In this document: positions 36,462 through 44,507 of the stretch, piece after piece
How the letters are laid out: each line of letters starts with the position of its first letter
How positions within the stretch are numbered: position 1 is the stretch's first letter
Assembly: GCF_033366695.1 (NCBI RefSeq)
Contig: NZ_JAOBTQ010000001.1
Span: 5,580,001-5,644,000, forward strand
Length of the DNA: 64,000 nt
Source: Streptomyces sp. SCL15-4
Lineage (GTDB): Bacteria; Actinomycetota; Actinomycetes; Streptomycetales; Streptomycetaceae
Direction of reading: 5' to 3'
Program-made: the position numbers and the translations under genes
The notes under the pieces: generated by a model
The model's input: the letters and a program-made list of their open reading frames with translations, nothing else
Databases searched by the model: none
Told to the model about the DNA's origin: nothing

Positions 36462-37532
36462 ATGGGCGGGCCTGGAGACCCACCGGAGGGGACACCCGAG
36501 GGCGGCCCCGGCGGTGCGGAGGACGAATACCGATCCGTCGTCTTCGACGAATCGTTCGTCCGTGCTGCCCGCCTCCAGGAGTCCTCCGCCGCCGAGCGGA
36601 TGGCCTACCACGCGCCCGCCGTCCGCCGCCGCCCGCCCCTGCACCGCGGACTCGCCCGGCAGGCCGTGCTCCTCGTCCTGCTGATCGCCCTCGCCTTCGG
36701 CACCGCGATCTACATGGGCGTCCGCCACCCCTACGGCTCCGCGCAGGCCCGGCGGACCGCGGAGGCCCTGCGGATGACGGTGATCCCGCTCGCCCCGCAG
36801 GGCAGGGTGCCCGGCGCCGCCGACGTCGAGAGACTGTTCGCCCGCAGTCCCGCCGCCCACTTCGAGACCGGCGCCGAGGGCATACCCCTGCCGCCCTCGC
36901 GCAGCACCGCGCACTTCTCCGACAGCCAGGTGGTGACCGCCCTCACCACCGTCAAGGACTACCTCGTCCGCTCCTCGCTCGACCCCGACGTGCTGGCCGG
37001 CCGTGAGGTGCGCCCCGCCCGGACCCTGGTCGACTCCGGCCAGCTCGAGCAGTTCGACCGCAGCTTCGGCCACCCGGCCGCGGACGGGCGGCACGCGCCC
37101 ACGGGCTGGGTGGTCCGCATCGACCCCGCGCGAGCCCGGCTGGCCGACGACCGGGTCCGCGTCTTCGGCACCCTGAAGGCCGGCGAGGCCGACGCGGCGA
37201 CGCTGGAGGTCTTCGCCGATCACACCTTCGTCTACGCCCTGCGCCCCGCCGGCGCCGCCTCCGACGTCCCCGCGTCCCTCTTCACGGTCCGCCGCGAGCT
37301 GACCTTCCGCTTCGACCGCGACGACCTGCGCACCCGCCAGGTCCAGCTGATCACGGCCTACGTCCAGGCGGGCCCCCTCGCCTGCGCCGAGGACGCCTCG
37401 GCCTACCTGCGCCCCCTCCTGGCCGGCCAGACAGCCAGGACGGGCGGCCCCGCCGGCACCGACCCCTACGACACGGACAGCCCGGCGGCCCTGTGCGGAA
37501 CGCTGGCCGCAGGGGCACAGCCGAAGGTGTGA
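36462..37532 (+). CDS. Single-pass membrane protein with large extracytoplasmic domain
   Basis: A 356-residue protein with a 65-residue cytoplasmic start that contains SVVFDESFVRAARLQESSAAERM, one membrane segment (about residues 68–86), and about 265 residues outside. The outer domain has no motif that I recognise. It contains paired cysteines near the C-terminus (LACAEDASAYL, then ALCGTLAAG), which might form a disulphide. The short shared box links it to the protein encoded just upstream. The start at ATG 36462 has no ribosome site and fits a leaderless message. Function unknown; a role in envelope or sporulation is an inference from the neighbourhood. Confidence 0.82.
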   Translation: MGGPGDPPEGTPEGGPGGAEDEYRSVVFDESFVRAARLQESSAAERMAYHAPAVRRRPPLHRGLARQAVLLVLLIALAFGTAIYMGVRHPYGSAQARRTAEALRMTVIPLAPQGRVPGAADVERLFARSPAAHFETGAEGIPLPPSRSTAHFSDSQVVTALTTVKDYLVRSSLDPDVLAGREVRPARTLVDSGQLEQFDRSFGHPAADGRHAPTGWVVRIDPARARLADDRVRVFGTLKAGEADAATLEVFADHTFVYALRPAGAASDVPASLFTVRRELTFRFDRDDLRTRQVQLITAYVQAGPLACAEDASAYLRPLLAGQTARTGGPAGTDPYDTDSPAALCGTLAAGAQPKV

Positions 37533-37780
37533 GGGGCACAGGGGGCGCCACGGGGACGCCTACCGGGCACACACCCTGCGGAGGGCTCGCCCGGGCGCAT
37601 ACGCCGCGGACGGCCGCCGGGGCGTTTCCCGGCAGCAGCGCCACCGCGCCGCGCCCGGCGCCGGCCACCGTGCCGCGCCGTGCCTGACGGCGGTCACCGC
37701 GCCCTGCCGTGCCCGGTGCCGGCCACCGCGCAGTACCGCGTCCGGTGCCGGTGCCGCGCCGCGTCCGGTGCCTGTCCCGG

Positions 37781-38875
37781 CTACCCGTCCGTGCCGGGTG
37801 TGTCCGCCGGGCCCGTGGCCGGGCCCGGCGGAGGGCTGCGGAAGCCGTCGAAGCCCCGGCGGACCCGGCCGCCCAGGTCGCTCGCGCCGCCCGCGAAATC
37901 CGTGACCAGCTTCATCAGCGGGTCCTTGGAGCCCTTCACGTCGCTCGCGTAGCCGGCCGCCGACTCGCGGAAGGAGTCACCGACGGAGGTGTCCTTGTCC
38001 TCGCTGCGCCGCGGATAGTGGCCGTCCATGATCCGCTGGTGCTCCCGCGACTCGGCCCACTTCTTCAGCTCGGCGGCCCGCACGGTGGTGAACGGGTGCG
38101 AGCGCGGCAGCACGTTCAGGATCTTCAGCACGGAGTCGCGCAGGTCCCCGCCCGAGTCGTACTCCTCGGCCTGTTCCAGGAACGCGTCCACGTTCATCTC
38201 GTGCAGATGGTTGCCGCCCGCTGTCTTCATCAGGCCCCGCATCGAGGCCCGCACGTCTTGGCCCACCAGCAGGCCCGCCCGGTCGGCGGACAGCTCCGAC
38301 TTGCGGAACCACTCCCGCAGCGCCGTCACGATCGCCATGACCGCGATATTGCCCAGCGGGATCCAGGCGACCTTCACCGCGAGGCTGGTCAGGAACAGCA
38401 GGACCGTGCGGTACACCGAGTGCCCGGACAGCGCGTGCCCCACCTCGTGCCCGACGACCGCCCGCATCTCCTCCTCGTCGAGCAGCTCCACCAGCCCCGT
38501 GCTGACCACGATGATCGGCTCGTCCAGACCGATGCACATCGCGTTGGGCTGAGGGTCCTGCGTGACGTACATCTGCGGGACCTTCTCCAAGTCCAGGATG
38601 TAGCAGGCGTCCCGCAGCATGTCGTGCAGATGGGAGAACTGCCGCTCGGAGACCCGCACCGAGTCGGACAGGAACAGCAGCCTCATGCTCCGCTCCGGCA
38701 GCAGCCCGCTGAGCGCCTTGAACACGGTGTCGAACCCGCTCAGCTTGCGCAGCGCGACCAGGGCCGAACGGTCCGCCGGGTGCTCGTACGCCCGCGAGGA
38801 GATCCCGGGGAAGCGCCTGCGCTGCCTGCCGGGTACCCGCTCGTACCCGGTGTCCTGCCGGCCGTCGTCGGACAT
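37781..38875 (-). CDS. M48 family membrane metalloprotease (HtpX/Ste24-like)
   Basis: A 364-residue zinc protease. The HExxH motif is GHEVGHALSGH (H143-E144-V-G-H147), and the third ligand Glu should lie in the SELSADRAGLL segment (FRKSELSADRAG), the usual Ex3D motif. Hydrophobic stretches around residues 155–195 fit membrane insertion. The C-terminal 70 residues are Gly/Pro-rich and variable. ATG 38875 is chosen because GGGGGA lies just upstream; a GTG at 38905 would add ten residues. It reads against its neighbours and diverges from the 54-residue gene at 38980. Confidence 0.9.
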   Translation of the reverse strand: MSDDGRQDTGYERVPGRQRRRFPGISSRAYEHPADRSALVALRKLSGFDTVFKALSGLLPERSMRLLFLSDSVRVSERQFSHLHDMLRDACYILDLEKVPQMYVTQDPQPNAMCIGLDEPIIVVSTGLVELLDEEEMRAVVGHEVGHALSGHSVYRTVLLFLTSLAVKVAWIPLGNIAVMAIVTALREWFRKSELSADRAGLLVGQDVRASMRGLMKTAGGNHLHEMNVDAFLEQAEEYDSGGDLRDSVLKILNVLPRSHPFTTVRAAELKKWAESREHQRIMDGHYPRRSEDKDTSVGDSFRESAAGYASDVKGSKDPLMKLVTDFAGGASDLGGRVRRGFDGFRSPPPGPATGPADTPGTDG

Positions 38876-38979
38876 GTCGTCCCCCATGTACGTGTCGGTA
38901 CCCACTGTGCCCCCGAGGCGGGGCCCAGCCTAGGCGGAGATACCGTGGACGGGCAGTACACCCCGAAGGAGTCGCCGCC

Positions 38980-39144
38980 ATGGAGCACCACCCCACAGCC
39001 GCCGGGCTGACCGAGGCCGCCACGAGCGCCGTCCAGCAGCACGGGGCGGGAAACCTGCTCCGCGTCGTCCTGATCGTGATGGTCCTCGGCTGCGTGCTGA
39101 CCGCCTGGTTCCTGCTGCGCGGCTACAAGCAGAAAGACGACTGA
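38980..39144 (+). CDS. 54-residue single-pass membrane protein
   Basis: A very short gene with a strong ribosome site (GAAGGAG at 38965–38971, eight bases before ATG). The product has a polar 27-residue N-terminus with HHP and QQHG, one hydrophobic segment (LLRVVLIVMVLGCVLTAWFL, residues about 27–46) and the charged end RGYKQKDD. Codon bias is normal. No family is recognised. It is divergent from the M48 protease gene and 166 bp upstream of another 54-residue membrane protein. Confidence 0.7.
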   Translation: MEHHPTAAGLTEAATSAVQQHGAGNLLRVVLIVMVLGCVLTAWFLLRGYKQKDD

Positions 39145-39310
39145 CGCACGGCGAAGGTTCCGCGCCCGGCGGCGCGGCGAGCGCTCCGCGCCGGGGCCGG
39201 CCGCCGGCGCCGCGTCCCCAACGGCGGAGTCGGCGTGATCGCCGCGAGGCCGCCCGCTTACGATGAGCCGACATCTTTATTCCGCCCACACGCGATAGGT
39301 CCTGCCGAAG

Positions 39311-39475
39311 ATGAGCTTCCACAGCGCCGCAGCCCAGTTGGTCACCCTTGCCGCCGAAGGCGAGGAGCACGGTGGAAACCACAACAGCCTGAACCCGGCC
39401 ATCACCGGTGGCGGCGCCCTGATCATCCTGCTCCTGCTGCTGTGGATCACGACGCGCTTCAACCGCGACCGCTGA
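39311..39475 (+). CDS. 54-residue single-pass membrane protein upstream of nadD
   Basis: The product starts [22 protein letters not shown], has one hydrophobic segment ([18 protein letters not shown], residues about 33–50) and ends NRDR. Third positions are almost all G/C. There is no strong ribosome site (only GAAG directly before ATG), so the message may have little or no leader. The same length and topology as the preceding small gene suggests a functional pair, though the sequences are not clearly alike. Function unknown. Confidence 0.65.
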   Translation: MSFHSAAAQLVTLAAEGEEHGGNHNSLNPAITGGGALIILLLLLWITTRFNRDR

Positions 39476-39546
39476 GCGGGGACCCCGTCCCCGGCCGGAC
39501 GTTCGAAGCCGGGCCGGTAGGGTCTGCACGCATGGGAGAGCAGGAC

Positions 39547-40218
39547 ATGCCTACCGGTTCGGCACGCGAGACGGCCGACGACACGGTGAAGCACCCGCAG
39601 CACGGACCGGGCAACGGCCCCGTCCACACGGGCAAGCGCCGCCTGGGTGTCATGGGCGGGACATTCGACCCGATCCACCACGGGCACCTGGTGGCGGCCA
39701 GCGAGGTCGCCGCGCGGTTCCAGCTGGACGAGGTGGTCTTCGTCCCCACCGGCGAGCCGTGGCAGAAGTCCCACCGCGAGGTCTCCCCGGCCGAGGACCG
39801 CTACCTGATGACGGTCATCGCGACCGCCGAGAACCCGCAGTTCTCCGTCAGCCGCATCGACATCGACCGCGGCGGCCCCACCTACACCGTCGACACCCTG
39901 CGCGACCTGCGTGCCCTCAACCCGGACACCGACCTCTTCTTCATCACCGGCGCCGACGCCCTCGCCCAGCTGCTGACCTGGCGCAACTCCGCGGAACTGT
40001 TCTCCCTCGCGCACTTCATCGGCGTCACCCGCCCCGGCCACCAGCTGACCGATCCGGGCCTGCCGGAAGGCGGCGTCTCGCTGGTCGAGGTGCCGGCGCT
40101 CGCCATCTCCTCCACGGACTGCCGCGCGAGAGTCGCCAAGGGCGACCCCATCTGGTACATGGTCCCGGACGGAGTCGTGCGCTACATCGACAAGCGCGAG
40201 CTGTACCGCGGCGAGTGA
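39547..40218 (+). CDS. nadD: Nicotinate-nucleotide adenylyltransferase
   Basis: A 223-residue enzyme that makes nicotinic acid adenine dinucleotide in NAD synthesis. After a 30-residue polar extension it has [18 protein letters not shown] (the HxGH nucleotidyltransferase motif), [12 protein letters not shown] and the C-terminal [13 protein letters not shown] (ISSTxxR motif). ATG 39547 is preceded by GGGAGAG and is preferred; ATG 39532 would add five residues. The next gene starts 19 bases later, and the order nadD–LCP–rsfS–phosphatase is conserved in actinobacteria. Confidence 0.94.
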   Translation: MPTGSARETADDTVKHPQHGPGNGPVHTGKRRLGVMGGTFDPIHHGHLVAASEVAARFQLDEVVFVPTGEPWQKSHREVSPAEDRYLMTVIATAENPQFSVSRIDIDRGGPTYTVDTLRDLRALNPDTDLFFITGADALAQLLTWRNSAELFSLAHFIGVTRPGHQLTDPGLPEGGVSLVEVPALAISSTDCRARVAKGDPIWYMVPDGVVRYIDKRELYRGE

Positions 40219-40237
40219 GCCGAGAGGGGCACCACCG

Positions 40238-42013
40238 GTGAACGACCGATACGACGCGGGTGACGCGGGCTACGGCGCCGTTCCGTACGAAATCGTCGGC
40301 TACGACGAGTACGGCCGGCCCGTGTACCAGCAGGTACCGGCCGAGCAGCCTCCCCAGGCCCCGCAGACGGCCTACGACCCGTACGCCCAGCAGCAGGGCT
40401 ACGGCTACGACCCCTACGCCGCAGGCCGGCAGCCGGCGTCCCCGTACGACCCCGGCCACCAGCAGCCCGCCTACGACGCGTACGACTCCTACGCGCCCTA
40501 CGGCTCGCAGACCCCGTACGACCCGTACGCCACCGGTGCCGGTACCGGCACCGCCACCGGCCCCCAGGACGGCACCGGCTACGACCCCTACGGGCAGACC
40601 GCGAGCGGCGGCCGGCAGCACCTGGTCGCCGAGCAGACCGCCTACATCCCGCAGCAGGCCGCTCCCGCGGAGGAGAGTCCGGCCGCCGAGGACGGTCCGG
40701 CCGCCGGGGAGACCGGGCCCGGCCCGGCCGCACCGGATTACCGCACCGAACAGTTCGCCTTCGTCGAGGAGCCGGACGGTGACTCCGAGGACGTCATCGA
40801 CTGGCTGAAGTTCACCGAGAACCGCACCGAGCGACGCGAGGAGGCCCGCCGCCGCGCCCGCAGCCGGCTCATCGCCCTGCTCGTCGTCCTCGCCCTGGTC
40901 GCGGTCGGCGGGGCCGGCTACCTCTGGTACGCCGGAAAGCTGCCCGGCCTGTCCTCCTCCGGCGGCTCGGACGGCACCGCCACCGCGGTCACCGCCCAGA
41001 AACGCGATGTGCTCGTCGTCCACCTGCACAACACCGCCAAGGGCGGCACCTCCACGGCGCTGCTGGTCGACAACACCACCACCAAGCAGGGCACCACGGT
41101 CCTGCTGCCCAACTCCCTGGCCCTGACCGGCGACGACGGCTCCACGACGACCCTCGCCAAGTCCGTGGACGACGACGGCACCTCCGGCACCCGCGACCAG
41201 CTCGACACGGTCCTCGGCACCAGCATCCAGGGCACCTGGCGGCTCGACACCCCCTACCTGCAGAACCTCGTCGACCTCGTCGGCAACATCGAGATCGACA
41301 CCGACACCGACGTGCCCGACCCGGACGCCAAGAAGAAGGGCGCCGCGCCGCTCGTCCACCGGGGCCAGGACCAGACGCTCAGCGGCAAGATGGCCGTCGC
41401 CTACGCCACCCACCGCGCCTCCGGCGAGTCCGAGAACGCCCAGTTGCAGCGGTTCGGCCAGGTCATGCAGGGCGTGCTGCGCAAGATGCCCTCCGACCCG
41501 GCGTCCGCGACCACCACCGTGCAGACGCTCGCGCAGATCCTCGACCCGCCGCTCACCGACAAGGACCTCGGCACCTTCCTCGCCAGGCTCGCCGACCTCG
41601 CCAAGAGCGGCGGCTACCGGACCGCCCTGCTGCCCGTGCGGCCCGACGGCACGCTCAGCGCCGGGACCAGTGACAGCGTGGTCAAGGGCGTCCTCGGCGG
41701 CACCGCGAAGAGCCCCGACGCCGGCTCCGCGGTCCGGGTCTCCGTGGAGAACGCCACCGGTGTGAAGGACGACACGGAGAAGGCCCGCGTGGTGCTCCTC
41801 AACGGCGGCTTCACCTTCCTGGAGGGCGGCAGCGCCTCCGGCACCGAGGCCGCCTCGAAGGTGACCTACGCGGACGCCGCCGACCGGGCCAAGGCCACCG
41901 AAGTCGCCAAGACCCTCGGCCTGCCCGCCGGCTCCGTGACCAAGGGCACGGTCTCCTCCGGCGCCGACGTCTCGGTGGTCCTCGGCCGCGACTACCAGCC
42001 GTCCTCGTCCTGA
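40238..42013 (+). CDS. LCP (LytR-CpsA-Psr)-like protein with degenerate active site and LytR_C domain
   Basis: A 591-residue bitopic membrane protein. The cytoplasmic part (1–205) begins with Tyr/Pro-rich YDPYA-type repeats. A membrane segment lies at about 211–231. The outer part contains a diverged LCP domain (about 245–450; LLDTV…, LVDLVGNIEIDTDTDV, LSGKMAVAYATHRASGE) and a C-terminal LytR_C domain (about 490–585; VRVSVENATGV). LCP enzymes attach wall polymers to peptidoglycan. Here the expected SIPRD is LLPNS, and the YxRxR motif is YATHR, so several phosphate-binding arginines are missing. To my knowledge the S. coelicolor gene at this position is pdtA, linked to wall teichoic acid and spore wall. 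GTG 40238 follows GAGAGGGG. Confidence 0.85.
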   Translation: MNDRYDAGDAGYGAVPYEIVGYDEYGRPVYQQVPAEQPPQAPQTAYDPYAQQQGYGYDPYAAGRQPASPYDPGHQQPAYDAYDSYAPYGSQTPYDPYATGAGTGTATGPQDGTGYDPYGQTASGGRQHLVAEQTAYIPQQAAPAEESPAAEDGPAAGETGPGPAAPDYRTEQFAFVEEPDGDSEDVIDWLKFTENRTERREEARRRARSRLIALLVVLALVAVGGAGYLWYAGKLPGLSSSGGSDGTATAVTAQKRDVLVVHLHNTAKGGTSTALLVDNTTTKQGTTVLLPNSLALTGDDGSTTTLAKSVDDDGTSGTRDQLDTVLGTSIQGTWRLDTPYLQNLVDLVGNIEIDTDTDVPDPDAKKKGAAPLVHRGQDQTLSGKMAVAYATHRASGESENAQLQRFGQVMQGVLRKMPSDPASATTTVQTLAQILDPPLTDKDLGTFLARLADLAKSGGYRTALLPVRPDGTLSAGTSDSVVKGVLGGTAKSPDAGSAVRVSVENATGVKDDTEKARVVLLNGGFTFLEGGSASGTEAASKVTYADAADRAKATEVAKTLGLPAGSVTKGTVSSGADVSVVLGRDYQPSSS

Positions 42014-42020
42014 CCCCGTG

Positions 42021-42055
42021 CCGTGGCCGCGCTCCCCGGCGGAGCGCGGCCACGG
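42021..42055 (+). terminator. Terminator hairpin after the LCP-like gene
   Basis: A perfect 15-bp stem: CCGTGGCCGCGCTCC (42021–42035) with GGAGCGCGGCCACGG (42041–42055), 5-nt loop. Confidence 0.8.
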
Positions 42056-42146
42056 TGAGCCCCACGGGCCGCCGTAATCCCGTGGGGGGTGCCGGGCGGT
42101 CCGTGAGACCCTTGATGACAAAAGACCGCCGACGGAAAGCCATGTA

Positions 42147-42590
42147 GTGACCGCCACAGACCGTTCCCTTGAGCTCATCAACACCGCCGCCCAGGCGGCG
42201 GCCGACAAGCTCGCCCATGACGTCATCGCCTACGACGTGAGCGACGTGCTGTCGATCACGGACGCCTTCCTGGTCGCGTCCGCGCCGAACGACCGCCAGG
42301 TGAAGGCCATCGTCGACGAAATCGAGGAGCGCCTGCAGAAGGAACTCGGCGCCAAGCCGGTCCGCCGCGAGGGCGACCGCGAGGCCCGCTGGGTCCTGCT
42401 CGACTACGTCGACATCGTCGTGCACGTCCAGCACAGCGAGGAGCGGGTCTTCTACGCCCTGGAGCGGCTGTGGAAGGACTGCCCCGAGATCGAGCTGCCC
42501 GCCGACGCCAAGGCCACCCGGGGCAAGGCCGAGGAGCACGCCAGGCTGCAGGCCGCCGAGGCCGACCGGGAGCCGGGCGGGGAGTGGTGA
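42147..42590 (+). CDS. rsfS: Ribosome silencing factor RsfS
   Basis: A 147-residue protein of the RsfS/Iojap family, which binds ribosomal protein L14 and blocks subunit joining when nutrients are short. The core has VIAYDVSDVLSITDAFLVASAPNDRQVKAI, then EARWVLLDYVDIVVHVQHSEERVFYALERLW, both diagnostic. The C-terminal 25 residues are charged. The start is GTG 42147 after GGAAAG. The stop TGA overlaps the ATG of the next gene, so the two are coupled. Confidence 0.96.
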   Translation: MTATDRSLELINTAAQAAADKLAHDVIAYDVSDVLSITDAFLVASAPNDRQVKAIVDEIEERLQKELGAKPVRREGDREARWVLLDYVDIVVHVQHSEERVFYALERLWKDCPEIELPADAKATRGKAEEHARLQAAEADREPGGEW

Positions 42591-43258
42591 TGAGCGCCAC
42601 GGGTGAGGTGACCGACCACAAGGGCCGGGGCCGCCGCATCATCCTGTGGCGACACGGCCAGACCTCGTGGAACGTCGAACGGCGCTTCCAGGGCACCACG
42701 GACGTCGAGCTGACCGAGACGGGCCTGGGCCAGGCCCGCCGCGCCGCCCGGCTGCTCGCCTCCCTGCGGCCCGACGCGATCGTCTCGTCCGACCTGCGGC
42801 GCGCGGCGCACACGGCCGCCGAGCTGGCCGCCCTCACCGGCCTCGACGTCACCCGCGAGGAGGGCCTGCGCGAGACCTACGCGGGCGTCTGGCAGGGGTT
42901 GACGCACGAGGAGATCATCGCCCGCCACGGCGAGGAGTACGCCGCCTGGAAGCGCGGTGAAGCGGTCCGCCGCGGCGGCGGCGAACTGGAGACCGAGGTC
43001 GCCGACCGCGCCGCGCCCGTCGTGCTGCGGCACGCCGAGAAGCTGCCCGAGGACGGCACCCTCGTCGTCGTCAGCCACGGCGGCACCATCCGCACCACCA
43101 TCGGCCGGCTGCTCGGCCTGGAGGCCCGGCACTGGGAGAGCCTCGGCGGCCTCACCAACTGCTGCTGGTCCGTGCTCGGCGAGGGCGCCCGGGGCTGGCG
43201 CCTGCTGGAGCACAACGCGGGCACCCTCCCGGAGCCCGTCCTCGGCGACGACGACTGA
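42590..43258 (+). CDS. Histidine phosphatase, probable glucosyl-3-phosphoglycerate phosphatase (GpgP-like)
   Basis: A 222-residue histidine phosphatase of the phosphoglycerate mutase-like fold. The catalytic histidine is in ILWRHGQTSWN near residue 20, an acidic Glu lies in the GLRETYAGVWQG region, and the second active-site histidine is in VVVSHGGTIRTTI. The start ATG 42590 shares a base with the rsfS stop. In mycobacteria the gene directly after nadD–rsfS is gpgP, which makes glucosylglycerate, so that activity is the best guess by position. A broader sugar-phosphate phosphatase role cannot be excluded. Confidence 0.88.
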   Translation: MSATGEVTDHKGRGRRIILWRHGQTSWNVERRFQGTTDVELTETGLGQARRAARLLASLRPDAIVSSDLRRAAHTAAELAALTGLDVTREEGLRETYAGVWQGLTHEEIIARHGEEYAAWKRGEAVRRGGGELETEVADRAAPVVLRHAEKLPEDGTLVVVSHGGTIRTTIGRLLGLEARHWESLGGLTNCCWSVLGEGARGWRLLEHNAGTLPEPVLGDDD

Positions 43259-43351
43259 GCGTCCCGAGGCCCCCGGACCCCGGATTTCACTTTCTGGCAG
43301 GTCACAGGCTAAAGTTCTTCTTGTTCGCCCCGCCGAGCGGGAAGAACACCA

Positions 43352-43424
43352 GGGGCTATAGCTCAGTTGGTAGAGCGCCTGCATGGCATGCAGGAGGTCA
43401 GGAGTTCAATTCTCCTTAGCTCCA
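43352..43424 (+). tRNA. tRNA-Ala(GGC)
   Basis: Seventy-three bases fold as a cloverleaf. The acceptor GGGGCTA pairs with TAGCTCC (one G·T), the D stem is GCTC/GAGC, the anticodon stem CCTGC/GCAGG holds the loop ATGGCAT with anticodon GGC, and the T stem AGGAG/CTCCT holds TTCAATT. The CCA end is not encoded. It is identical to the copy at 47840–47912. Confidence 0.97.
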
Positions 43425-43467
43425 CTGATCGACACTCTGTTGAGTTGTCAAAGATCGGTGATGAGGA

Positions 43468-43495
43468 TCCCGTCCCCATTGGGGGCGGGATTTTC
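43468..43495 (+). terminator. Terminator after tRNA-Ala
   Basis: ATCCCGTCCCC (43468–43478) pairs with GGGGGCGGGAT around ATT, followed by a TTTT run at 43492–43495. Confidence 0.8.
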
Positions 43496-43500
43496 TGTGT

Positions 43501-44385
43501 TCAGTGCGGGACCACCTCCTGGGCCGCCGGCGGGAACAGCCGCTCCCTGCGCTCGCGCAGCATCGTGATCTTCGCTCGCGCGTCCTCGTCCTCCGGGCTG
43601 TAGACCACGATCCGGCACTCGGGCATCCCGTCGATGGACAGCGACTGCGAGGTCATCCGCATCTCGCCGACCGCCGCGTGCCGGAAGGTCTTCACCCGCG
43701 GCCCCGGAGGCACCACCTCACAGCTCGCCCACAGCTCCGCGAACCAGGCGCTCGCCGCCGACAGCCCGCGTATGTAGTCCTCCCAGGCCGGCTCGCCCAC
43801 GTGTCTGCCGTAGGAGGACCGCAGCGTCGCCACCATCAGCGGCAGCTCCACCTCCCGGTGCACCAGCGGGCAGATCCCCTCCGGCAGCGTGAACAGCGTC
43901 CACAGCGCGTTCTGCAGGCCCGCGCCGGCCGCGCCGACCGGCGGCATCAGGAACAGGTCGCGGTAGGCCGCGTTGGTGGCCAGGATGTCGTACCGCGCGT
44001 TGTACACCACCGCCAGCAACGGGTCGAGGGCGTCGATGATGCCCTGCACCTCCCGGCCGATCCGCCGGCCGAGCCCCTCGCGGTCCGGCTGGAAGGGCAC
44101 CTCCGCCAGCCGGTACAGGTGCTCCCGCTCCGGCGGGTCCAGCCGCAGCGTGCGCGCCACCGCGTCCAGCACCTGCGGCGAGGCATTGATCGGCCGGCCC
44201 TGCTCCAGCCACGTGTACCAGGTCACGCCCACTCCCGAGAGCTGCGCGACCTCCTCCCGGCGCAGCCCGGGGGTGCGCCGCCGCAGCCCCGGCGGCATCC
44301 CCACATCGGCCGGTGTGACCCGGGCCCGCCTGCTGCGCAGAAAGGCCGCCAGCTCCGGCCTGCGCCGCTGTGTCCTCGTCCTCAT
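43501..44385 (-). CDS. XRE-family transcriptional regulator with MmyB-like ligand domain
   Basis: A 294-residue regulator. The N-terminal helix-turn-helix (about residues 10–85) has the signature TPGLRREEVAQLSGVGVTWYTWLEQGR. The C-terminal domain (about 105–280; LLAVVYNARYDILATNAAYRDLF) is the MmyB-like PAS-type ligand fold, which can bind fatty acids. It is divergent from an MFS exporter gene with a 122-bp shared promoter region that contains a palindrome, so it most likely represses that exporter. The ATG at 44385 is taken for its basic MRTRTQRRRPELAAFLR start. Confidence 0.92.
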   Translation of the reverse strand: MRTRTQRRRPELAAFLRSRRARVTPADVGMPPGLRRRTPGLRREEVAQLSGVGVTWYTWLEQGRPINASPQVLDAVARTLRLDPPEREHLYRLAEVPFQPDREGLGRRIGREVQGIIDALDPLLAVVYNARYDILATNAAYRDLFLMPPVGAAGAGLQNALWTLFTLPEGICPLVHREVELPLMVATLRSSYGRHVGEPAWEDYIRGLSAASAWFAELWASCEVVPPGPRVKTFRHAAVGEMRMTSQSLSIDGMPECRIVVYSPEDEDARAKITMLRERRERLFPPAAQEVVPH

Positions 44386-44435
44386 CGTCCAGCCCCCGTC
44401 GTGTCCGTCTCATCGTCCGTACCCGGGCCCGCTCC

Positions 44436-44450
44436 TGCCAGGTGCTGGCA
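44436..44450. promoter_or_regulatory. Palindromic candidate operator between regulator and exporter
   Basis: TGCCAG-GTG-CTGGCA is a perfect inverted repeat. It overlaps a second one, CTGG-CAGTA-CCAG (44445–44457). It lies 51 bp from the regulator start and 57 bp from the exporter start. Confidence 0.5.
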
Positions 44451-44507
44451 GTACCAGCATCGGCGGGCTCTCGGCACCCGTACCGGCCCGTCGTCACGCT
44501 CGACGCC

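Noticed and set aside
37533..37780. Repetitive CGGTGCCGG/CCGCGCC text downstream of the M48 gene
   Set aside because: No fixed unit length could be defined; it looks like low-complexity GC-rich DNA.
43352..43424. tRNA-Ala as an integration (att) site
   Set aside because: No integrase, partial tRNA 3' copy or foreign-looking DNA lies nearby; the second copy is a full identical tRNA with its own promoter.
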